Below, piece after piece: positions 58,020-64,000 of a stretch of 64,000 nt of DNA (its first letter is position 1; each line of letters starts with the position of its first letter). The stretch spans positions 62,001-126,000 of the forward strand of contig NZ_MUHU01000004.1 in the NCBI RefSeq assembly GCF_002105195.1, in the 5' to 3' direction. The notes beneath the pieces were generated by a model. It was given only the letters and a program-made list of their open reading frames with translations. It was not told the origin of the DNA and made no database searches. This stretch comes from Derxia lacustris (lineage in GTDB: Bacteria > Pseudomonadota > Gammaproteobacteria > Burkholderiales > Burkholderiaceae_E). The position numbers were made by a program, and so were the translations under genes.

Positions 58020-58958
58020 GTGACCGACCACGCCTTCCCCTATCTCAGCCCGATTTCCGCGCCCGGCTTCCTCGGCGCCCCCGCCCTCGCACAGCGGCCC
58101 GATGCGCCGTTCGCCGTCGCCGGCATTGCCTGGGATGGCTCGGTCAGCCACCGCCCGGGCGCCCGCTTCGGGCCCGAGGCGATCCGCCGCGCCGGCCGCA
58201 TGCTCTGCGACGGCACCCATCCGCTGTTCGGCGGCGCGCCGGTCGAGCTGCTGGCCGATGCCGGCGATCTGGCGCTGCCCAACACCAGCCTCGACGCGAT
58301 GCGCGCCGCGCTGCCGGGCCACATCGCGCCGCTGATCGCGCGCCACCGCATGCTCTGGCTCGGCGGCGATCACTCCATCACCCTGCCGCTGCTGCGCGCC
58401 TACCGCGAGTGGCTCGGCCAGCCGCTCGCGCTGCTGCATTTCGATGCCCATTGCGACACCTGGACCGACCACTTTGCCGAGCCCTCGGGCCACGGCACCT
58501 GGGTGCATGAAGCCGCGCGCGACGGCCTGATCGACCTGACCCGCACGGTGCAGATCGGCATCCGCTCGGCGGCGGTGCGCGAGGCGCGCGACTACGTCAG
58601 CGACCGCGGCGGCCGGGTCGTCGGCGCGCGCGAGCTGCGCGGCCGCGACGGCAGCCAGCTGGCCGAGGTCATCGCCGACATCCGCGCCCGGCTGGCCGGC
58701 GCGCCGGCCTATCTCAGCTTCGACATCGACTGCCTCGATCCGGCCTTTGCACCCGGCACCGGCACGCCCGAGCCCGGCGGCCTCAGCAGCTCGCAGGCGC
58801 TCACCTTCATCGAGGAGCTGGCCGATCTCGACTGGATCGGCATGGACCTGTGCGAGGTCGCCCCGGCCTACGACCATGCCGACCTGACCACCGCCGCTGC
58901 CGCCACCCTGGCCTGGACCTGGCTGGCCGGCCAGCAGGCGCGCCGGGAGCGCGCATGA
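58020..58958 (+). CDS. speB: Agmatinase (ureohydrolase family)
   Basis: Hydrolyses agmatine to putrescine and urea using two Mn ions. The 312-residue protein starts with GTG at 58020. Metal-binding motifs are LWLGGDHSIT, LLHFDAHCDTW and SFDIDCLDPAFAPGTGTPEPGG, the last also being the agmatinase/arginase C-terminal signature. The stop overlaps the next gene (ATGA). Guanidinobutyrase or another ureohydrolase is the main alternative; the substrate loop cannot be read with certainty. Its overlap with a PuuB-like gene favours polyamine use. Confidence 0.88.
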   Translation: MTDHAFPYLSPISAPGFLGAPALAQRPDAPFAVAGIAWDGSVSHRPGARFGPEAIRRAGRMLCDGTHPLFGGAPVELLADAGDLALPNTSLDAMRAALPGHIAPLIARHRMLWLGGDHSITLPLLRAYREWLGQPLALLHFDAHCDTWTDHFAEPSGHGTWVHEAARDGLIDLTRTVQIGIRSAAVREARDYVSDRGGRVVGARELRGRDGSQLAEVIADIRARLAGAPAYLSFDIDCLDPAFAPGTGTPEPGGLSSSQALTFIEELADLDWIGMDLCEVAPAYDHADLTTAAAATLAWTWLAGQQARRERA

Positions 58959-60412
58959 GCGGCGCCCATCCCGCCAGCGCCGCCGGCCAGCCCGGCGACG
59001 ATCAGCTGCTGCGCATCGACGACATCCTGTCGCGGCGCTCCTGGTACGCCGCCAGCGCCGGCCGGCTGGCCCAGCGCCCGCCGCATGCCGCGCTCGAAGG
59101 CACGGCCACCTGCGACGTGGCCATCGTCGGCGCCGGCTTCGCCGGGCTGTCGGCCGCCATCGAGCTGGCCGCGCGCGGCATGCGGGTGCGCGTGCTCGAT
59201 GCGCGCCGCATCGGCTCGGGCGCCTCGGGCCGCAACGGCGGCCAGGTGCTGGCCGGTCTGGCCTGCGACATGAGCGTGATCGAGCGCCAGCTCGGCCCGA
59301 CCCGGGCGCGCCAGGTCTGGGGCATGACGCACGAAGCGCTCGGCCTGCTGGCGCGGCGCCGCGCGGCGGTCGCCGCCGCCATCGGCGAGGACTGCGACTG
59401 GCGCCCCGGCGCGCTCACCGTCGCGATCCGGCCGCATCAGCTGCGCGCGCTGCGCCAGTCGCATGCCGACGCGGTCGAGAAGTACGGCCAGCGCGGCCTG
59501 CGCTGGATCGACGGCGCCGAGCTGGGTCCGTGGATCGGCTCGCAGCGCTATCTGGCCGGCAGCTACGACCCCAGCGGCGGCCATCTGCATCCGCTGCGGC
59601 TCGCGCTCGGCATGGGCGAGCTGGCGGCGCGGCTCGGCGTGGTGTTCCACGAGAACACCCGGGTGCTGGCGATGGAAACCGGCAGCCCGGCCGCCCTGCC
59701 GCCGGCCAGCGGCTTCGACGGCACCGGCGTGTTTCTGGCCGGCGAACGCGGCGGCACGCTGATCCGCACCGAGCGCGGCATGCTGCGCGCGCGCCATGTG
59801 CTGCTGGCCGGCAATGCCACGCTCAACAGCTTCGGCATCGACCCCGGACGCGGCCGCATCGCGCCGCGCCTGGCGGCCCGCGTGATGCCGGTCGGCACCT
59901 ACATCGTCGCCACCGAGCCGCTCGGCCGCGACCGCGCCGAGTCGCTGATTCCGAGCGATGCCGCGGTCTGCGACAACAGCTTCGTGCTCGACTACTTCCG
60001 CCGCTCGGCCGACCACCGGCTGCTGTTCGGCGGCCGCGTGAGCTACAGCACCCACACGCCGACCGACCTGCCCGGCAGCATGCGCAAGCGGATCGAGACG
60101 GTGTTCCCGCAGCTCGCCGGCGTGGGCATCGAGCATGTGTGGGGCGGCTTCGTCGACATCACCATGAACCGCGCGCCCGACTTCGGCCGGCTCGCCGACG
60201 ACGTGTATTACGTGCAGGGCTTCTCGGGCCACGGCGTGGCGCTGGCCGGACTGGCCGGCCAGCTGGTGGCCGAGGCGATCGCCGGCACGGCCGAGCGCTT
60301 CGACGTGTTCGCGGCGCTGCGGCATCGCAACTTTCCGGGCGGCGCGGCGCTGCGCACGCCGGCGCTGGTGCTGGCGATGAGCTGGTACCGGCTGCGCGAC
60401 CTGCTCGGCTGA
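58955..60412 (+). CDS. FAD-dependent oxidoreductase, gamma-glutamylputrescine oxidase-like
   Basis: 485-residue DAO/PuuB-family flavoenzyme. The ATG at 58955 overlaps the agmatinase stop. The FAD-binding GxGxxG is in CDVAIVGAGFAGLSAAIELA, followed by LDARRIGSGASGRNGGQVL. The middle has YDPSGGHLHPLRLALGMGELA and the C-terminal segment GFSGHGVALAGLAGQLVAEAI closes the flavin site. PuuB oxidises gamma-glutamylputrescine in the putrescine pathway, which would fit the agmatinase product; other amine or amino-acid oxidases remain possible. Confidence 0.88.
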   Translation: MSGAHPASAAGQPGDDQLLRIDDILSRRSWYAASAGRLAQRPPHAALEGTATCDVAIVGAGFAGLSAAIELAARGMRVRVLDARRIGSGASGRNGGQVLAGLACDMSVIERQLGPTRARQVWGMTHEALGLLARRRAAVAAAIGEDCDWRPGALTVAIRPHQLRALRQSHADAVEKYGQRGLRWIDGAELGPWIGSQRYLAGSYDPSGGHLHPLRLALGMGELAARLGVVFHENTRVLAMETGSPAALPPASGFDGTGVFLAGERGGTLIRTERGMLRARHVLLAGNATLNSFGIDPGRGRIAPRLAARVMPVGTYIVATEPLGRDRAESLIPSDAAVCDNSFVLDYFRRSADHRLLFGGRVSYSTHTPTDLPGSMRKRIETVFPQLAGVGIEHVWGGFVDITMNRAPDFGRLADDVYYVQGFSGHGVALAGLAGQLVAEAIAGTAERFDVFAALRHRNFPGGAALRTPALVLAMSWYRLRDLLG

Positions 60413-60432
60413 GGCGCCGCGCCGGCGCGCAA

Positions 60433-60457
60433 AAAAGCCCGCGCGCGGCGGGCTTTT
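60433..60457. terminator. Intrinsic terminator after the oxidoreductase gene
   Basis: AAAAGCCCGC (60433-60442), 5-base loop, GCGGGCTTTT (60448-60457). The 10-bp stem with A/T ends serves convergent transcription from the oxidoreductase and PEP-CTERM genes. Confidence 0.9.
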
Positions 60458-60475
60458 CTCGGGAGCTGCGGAAAC

Positions 60476-61069
60476 TCAGACCGCAGCGCGCGACTTGCGC
60501 AGTCGGCCGCGCAGGCCCAGGCCCAGCACGCCGGCCATCACCAGCGCGGCGCTGGTCGGCTCGGGCACGGCGCTGATCTGGTTGGCGACCGCGAACTGCA
60601 CCGTGCTGGCACCGCCGCCGGCGGCCAGCGCCGACCAGTAGAGCGAGCCCGCCGGCAGCAGCACCGACGACGTGCCGCTCCAGGACAGCGAATCGCCGAC
60701 GGCGCTCGGCGTCCAGCCCGGCAGCAGCGCGCTCACGCCGACGCCGACGGTCGGGCCGCTGTGGCCGTTGGAGCCGGTCGAGATCGTGCCGTAGGTGCCG
60801 GACGCGACGCTGGTCCAGGTCCAGTCGGAGCCGAAGCCACCCGGATGGGTGGCATTGCTGTCGCCGATCACCAGCCAGTCCCATTGCTGGCCGCTGGTCC
60901 AGCTGCCGCTGGCATTGCTGAGCACCAAGTTGAAGCTGTACTGGTACAGCCCCGACGTCAGGGTATCGACGGTGTAGTTGAGCGAGAGCGGCGTGGTGGC
61001 GGCAAACGCGCCGGAACTGGCCAGTGCCAGCGCCAGCGCGGTCAGCCGCCGGGAGAGGGGCAGATTCAT
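60476..61069 (-). CDS. PEP-CTERM sorting-domain protein
   Basis: 197-residue exported protein with signal peptide (RLTALALALASSGAFAATT). A beta-rich body contains YQYSFNLVLSNASGSWTSGQ and WDWLVIGDSNATHPGGFGSDW. The PEP-CTERM tail is SAVPEPTSAALVMAGVLGLG followed by RGRLRKSRAAV. It does not share the body of the pair at 56-57.8 kb. GGAG lies about 12 bases before the ATG. Probable substrate of the exosortase in this window. Confidence 0.9.
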   Translation of the reverse strand: MNLPLSRRLTALALALASSGAFAATTPLSLNYTVDTLTSGLYQYSFNLVLSNASGSWTSGQQWDWLVIGDSNATHPGGFGSDWTWTSVASGTYGTISTGSNGHSGPTVGVGVSALLPGWTPSAVGDSLSWSGTSSVLLPAGSLYWSALAAGGGASTVQFAVANQISAVPEPTSAALVMAGVLGLGLRGRLRKSRAAV

Positions 61070-61415
61070 GGAATGGGACTCCGGGATATGGGTGGAGAAA
61101 CGACCCGGCGATTTTCATCAGTTGATATCTGCATGCGTGACAAGGCGTTTCCGGATCGTGTCGGCTTTCATGAATCCGGCACCCGGCCGCCGAGGGCGTT
61201 GGAGCCTTGCGCCAGTTGCTGCGTGAGAAAGTCGATGCCGAGGCCCGCACCCGGGCCGATTGCCGGCGCCGCGCGGTCGTCATGGCCCGGGCAGGGACGC
61301 GATCCTTCCGCCTACACCCAGGCCACCCGCCGCCCGACACGCCGCGCCCGCGCCGCTGCCCAACATGGCTGCCACGCCCCATCCCCGGAGCGCGTCATTC
61401 ACCGAGGAGCACCGC
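61070..61415. other. Divergent gap between PEP-CTERM and hemerythrin genes
   Basis: 346 bases without a gene. On the minus strand TTGTCA (61137-61142) is followed after about 17 bases by TGATGA/GATGAA near 61115-61120, a possible promoter for the PEP-CTERM gene. On the plus strand GAGGAGC precedes the hemerythrin ATG. No repeat found. Confidence 0.4.
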
Positions 61416-61865
61416 ATGGACATCCGCGATTGCCTGAAGCAGGACCACGACGAGGTGAAGAACCTCATGACGCAGATCTGCGCCACCGACGACGCCAGCG
61501 ACGCCAAGAAGCTGTTCCGCCAGGTGAAGGACATGCTGACCGCGCATGAGCGCAGCGAGGAGAAGGTCGTCTACACCGCGCTCAAGAAGCTGACCGACGA
61601 GGACGAGAAGGAGCTGGGCTTCGAGGGCGAGGTGGAACATGCGCTGGCCGACAGCCTGGTCGAGCAGCTCGGCCACGGCAGCGCGTCGACCGCGCCGTGG
61701 AAGGCCCGCGCCAAGGTGCTCAAGGAACTGCTGGAGCACCACATCGAGGAAGAGGAATCGGACATCTTCGACTGCCTCGAACAGGAATTCGACGATGCGC
61801 AGCGCGAAAAGATGGGCGCGGCCTTCGTCAAGGGCAAGGAAGCGCTGCTGGCCGCGCACGCCTGA
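61416..61865 (+). CDS. Hemerythrin domain protein
   Basis: 149 residues from the ATG at 61416, with GAGGAG seven to eight bases upstream. It has the HHE-type pattern: DCLKQDHDEVKNLM, LTAHERSEEKVVYTAL, and KELLEHHIEEEESDIFDCL, with His and Glu placed as diiron ligands. The frame opens further upstream without family sequence. These small HHE proteins are linked to O2, NO or iron handling. The stop lies inside a hairpin shared with the regulator gene. Confidence 0.88.
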   Translation: MDIRDCLKQDHDEVKNLMTQICATDDASDAKKLFRQVKDMLTAHERSEEKVVYTALKKLTDEDEKELGFEGEVEHALADSLVEQLGHGSASTAPWKARAKVLKELLEHHIEEEESDIFDCLEQEFDDAQREKMGAAFVKGKEALLAAHA

Positions 61866-61883
61866 GCGCGGCGCCGCTCAGGC
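61860..61883. terminator. Hairpin spanning the stop codons of two convergent genes
   Basis: GCCTGAGCG (61860-61868) pairs with CGCTCAGGC (61875-61883) around a 6-base loop. The left arm contains the hemerythrin TGA and the right arm the regulator's TGA on the other strand, so one dyad ends both messages. No T-tract. Confidence 0.55.
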
Positions 61884-63410
61884 CGCCTTGCGCCGTCCGC
61901 GCGGCGCAAACAGCCGGCGCAGGATGCGCCCGAGCGTGCGCGCGCCGGGCTCGATGCCGGCGCTCTTCACATACGCATAGCCGATGACCAGCCCGGCGCG
62001 CCGGGCCGCCGGCGCATCGAGGTAGTAGCGCGACAGCGGCCGCACCGACAGCCCCGCATCGGCGCATTCCTCGGCCAGCGCGGCATCGTCGCTGCCGGCC
62101 GGCAGATAGAGCACCAGATGCATGCCGGTCTGCACCGGCGACAGTTCCAGCGCCGGGCCCAGCGCCTCGCGCAGCGCGCTTGCAAGCCTTTGCCGGCGCT
62201 CGGCATACACCTGGCGCTGGCGCCGGATGTGGCTGGCGAAATAGCCGAGCTGGATGAACTCGGCCAGCACCGCCTGCATCAGCAGCTGGCCGGGCCGTTG
62301 CAGGTCGTAGAGGCCGGTCTGCATGTCGGCCGCGATGGCCGGCGGCACGACCATGTAGCCGATGCGCAGGCCCGGATACAGCACCTTGGAGAAGGTGCCC
62401 AGGTAGATGACGCGTCCGGCCTCGTCCAGCCCTTGCAGCGAGGCGACCGGCCGGCCCTCGTAGCGGAATTCGGCGTCGTAGTCGTCCTCCAGGATCCAGG
62501 CGCCGGTGCGCGCGGCGTAGTCGAGCAGCGCGCGCCGGCGCGCCAGGCTCATCACCACGCCGGTCGGGTACTGGTGCGACGGCGTCACGTACACAAGGCG
62601 GGCTCGGGTCGCGTAGTCGTCGGCGTCGGGCGCCAGACCTTCGGCATCGACCGCCACCGGGCGCAGTTGCAGGCCGTTGGCGCGCAGCACGCGTTCGGCG
62701 GCCCAGTAGCCGGGGTTCTCGACCCAGGCGAGATCGCCGTTGTCGGCCAGCAGCCGCGCGCACAGGTCGAGCGATTGCTGGGTGCCGGGCGTGATGAGCA
62801 CCTGATCGGGCGTCACATTCACCGAGCGCGACACGCGCAGATAGTCAGCCACCGCGCGGCGCAATTGCGCATGGCCGCCGCCGTGGTCGTAGTCGAGCAG
62901 CTGGCCGCGCGCCTGGCGCCACTGGCGCGCTTGCAAGCGTTGCCACACCTTGAACGGAAAGCCGTCGTAATCGTCGTCCTCGCCGGCGAAGGGCTGGATC
63001 TCCACATGCTCGCTGGCGCGCCGGCCGGTCAGCAGCACGCCCCGCGCCGACAGCCGATTGCCCGGCTCGGGATGACGCCGGCGCCGGGCTTCCTCGCGCG
63101 CCAGTGCCGGCGCGACGGCGGCCGGCAGCTCGGCGATGGCGCGCGACACATAGGTGCCGCTGCCGATGGTCGCTTCCACATAGCCTTCGGCGAGCAGCTG
63201 GTTGAGCGCCGACAGCACCGTGTTGCGCGACAGGCCCAGCTCCACCGCCAGGTCGCGCGACGACGGCAGGCGCTCGCCGGGCGCCAGCCGCCGGCTCAGG
63301 ATGGCGCCGCGCAGCGACTCGTAAAGCCGCCGGTGCATCGGCAGACGCGGATGAAAATCGGCTTCGGCCAGCTCGCGCGCAAGCAGATCGGCAATCGGGG
63401 CAACGCTCAA
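61878..63410 (-). CDS. MocR/PdxR-type GntR-aminotransferase regulator
   Basis: 510-residue regulator with an N-terminal GntR winged helix (LYESLRGAILSRRLAPGERLPSSRDLAVELGLSRNTV) and a PLP-dependent aminotransferase-like domain. Lys342 in YLGTFSKVLYPGLRIGYM should bind PLP, and EDDYDAEFRY (308-317) is intact. It starts with TTG at 63410 behind AAGGTG; no ATG precedes the winged helix. Divergent from the PuuD-like gene. Three CAAAGTGG-like repeats lie over its start, suggesting autoregulation. Members of this family control PLP, GABA or polyamine genes. Confidence 0.92.
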   Translation of the reverse strand: MSVAPIADLLARELAEADFHPRLPMHRRLYESLRGAILSRRLAPGERLPSSRDLAVELGLSRNTVLSALNQLLAEGYVEATIGSGTYVSRAIAELPAAVAPALAREEARRRRHPEPGNRLSARGVLLTGRRASEHVEIQPFAGEDDDYDGFPFKVWQRLQARQWRQARGQLLDYDHGGGHAQLRRAVADYLRVSRSVNVTPDQVLITPGTQQSLDLCARLLADNGDLAWVENPGYWAAERVLRANGLQLRPVAVDAEGLAPDADDYATRARLVYVTPSHQYPTGVVMSLARRRALLDYAARTGAWILEDDYDAEFRYEGRPVASLQGLDEAGRVIYLGTFSKVLYPGLRIGYMVVPPAIAADMQTGLYDLQRPGQLLMQAVLAEFIQLGYFASHIRRQRQVYAERRQRLASALREALGPALELSPVQTGMHLVLYLPAGSDDAALAEECADAGLSVRPLSRYYLDAPAARRAGLVIGYAYVKSAGIEPGARTLGRILRRLFAPRGRRKAA

Positions 63411-63460
63411 AGTGGCACCTTCGCTACTGACAAAGTGGACCTTTCAAGAGTACCAAAGCG
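63408..63460. promoter_or_regulatory. Three 23-bp-spaced CAAAGTGG-like repeats (MocR operator)
   Basis: CAAAGTGGCACCTT begins at 63408 and CAAAGTGGACCTTT at 63431; a partial third, CAAAGCG, begins at 63454. The period of 23 bp keeps all on one face of the helix. PdxR-type regulators of actinobacteria bind AAAGTGGW(T)CTA motifs, so the match supports binding by the adjacent MocR protein. The first repeat overlaps the regulator's own TTG start and ribosome-binding site. Confidence 0.65.
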
Positions 63461-63568
63461 TCATGCAAGCTTGGTTCCGACCCCGCAGCAACCGACGCCC
63501 GCAAGGCCGCGCGACACAATCGCCGGCCTTGCGGCTCGCCCTGCCCTTCATCTCACCGGCTTCCGCAA

Positions 63569-64000
63569 ATGTCCGCCCCGCGCCCCTTCGTGCTGCTGCC
63601 CTGCTGCAACCGAGAACTCGGCGGCCATCCCTTCTTCATCCTCGGTCGCAAGTACGCCGCCGCCGTGCATGACGTGGCCGAGGCGCTGCCGCTGCCGCTG
63701 GTCAGCCCGGCGGCGCGCGACATCGAGCGCTATCTGTCGGTCGCCTCGGGCGTGCTGCTCACCGGCTCGCCGTCCAATGTGCATCCGGCGCGCTTCGGCC
63801 AGTCGGTGCATGACGCCGCGCTGCCGCTCGACCCGGAACGCGACGACGCCACCTTCCTGCTGATCGACCGCGCGATCGCGCTCGGCCTGCCGCTGCTCGC
63901 CATCTGCCGCGGCCTGCAGGAAGTGAACGTGGCGCTCGGCGGCACGCTGCAACAGGCAGTGCATGAGCGCGCCGGCGCGCTCGACCATCGCGAGCCCAGG
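63569..64000 (+). CDS. puuD: Gamma-glutamyl-gamma-aminobutyrate hydrolase-like (peptidase C26), partial
   Basis: 144 codons are present and the frame runs off the window's right edge. The start MSAPRPFVLLPCCNREL matches the PuuD/C26 family. The nucleophile elbow is LLAICRGLQEVNVALGGTLQ with Cys113, and GVLLTGSPSNVHPARF is the usual upstream loop. PuuD cleaves gamma-glutamyl-GABA late in putrescine breakdown. Its place divergent from a MocR regulator with candidate operators, and 4.6 kb from agmatinase and a PuuB-like gene, supports a polyamine role. The catalytic His is beyond the edge. Confidence 0.88.
   Translation, partial: MSAPRPFVLLPCCNRELGGHPFFILGRKYAAAVHDVAEALPLPLVSPAARDIERYLSVASGVLLTGSPSNVHPARFGQSVHDAALPLDPERDDATFLLIDRAIALGLPLLAICRGLQEVNVALGGTLQQAVHERAGALDHREPR

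Overview
The window is very GC-rich, densely coded DNA from a Gram-negative bacterium. The order mreB-mreC-mreD-mrdA-rodA divergent from gatC-gatA-gatB, together with an exosortase B/EpsI pair and PEP-CTERM proteins, points to a betaproteobacterium, most probably in the Burkholderiales. I cannot name the genus from sequence alone. I see no insertion sequence, prophage, CRISPR array or rRNA; there is one tRNA gene.

Layout. 0-7.4 kb: pyrE and a small DUF4124 gene, then on the minus strand the elongasome operon mreB-mreC-mreD-mrdA-rodA. 7.7-11 kb: gatCAB, encoding the tRNA-dependent amidotransferase. 11.4-25.2 kb: an exopolysaccharide/exosortase locus. It has a plus-strand block (EpsD-like isomerase, EpsF chain-length protein, EpsG kinase) and minus-strand blocks (sugar transferase, GT4, exosortase xrtB, epsI, GT2; then polymerase/ligase, GT2, flippase; then ugd). 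The polymerase gene and the 466 bp beside it are visibly richer in A/T than everything around them. 25.7-29.2 kb: a CoA-transferase, a glutathione peroxidase and a CHASE-GGDEF diguanylate cyclase. 29.5-36.1 kb: a small exported protein, a complete heavy-metal RND efflux operon (CBA) and a PII-like protein. 36.2-40.9 kb: tRNA-Gly(CCC), thiS, a phosphodiesterase lipoprotein, thiG, trmB and a DUF2726 gene. 41-42.4 kb: an exported unknown and a bacteriohemerythrin. 42.5-50.5 kb: a second RND operon followed by its own two-component system. 50.7-55.8 kb: miscellaneous genes (DUF6279 lipoprotein, alpha/beta hydrolase, glutamine amidotransferase, membrane protein). 56.1-61.1 kb: three PEP-CTERM proteins around an agmatinase/FAD oxidoreductase pair. 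61.4-64 kb: a hemerythrin, a PdxR/MocR regulator and, divergent from it and cut by the window edge, a PuuD-like hydrolase.

How it fits together. The eps locus supplies precursor (Ugd), lipid-linked assembly (sugar transferase, GTs), flipping, polymerisation and chain-length control, plus an exosortase that would process the PEP-CTERM proteins encoded 33-38 kb away. The EpsG kinase carries an N-terminal repeat with the exact 24-5-24 geometry of MshEN c-di-GMP-binding domains, so the polymer may be under c-di-GMP control. The two RND operons differ in the proton-relay motif and in partner genes: one carries a PII-like protein, the other a TctD/QseB-like two-component pair with a triple 11-bp repeat in front of the operon. 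The right end looks like a polyamine-use region: agmatinase makes putrescine, the oxidoreductase and the PuuD-like hydrolase resemble gamma-glutamylputrescine pathway enzymes, and the MocR-type regulator has three 23-bp-spaced AAAGTGG-like repeats at its own start.
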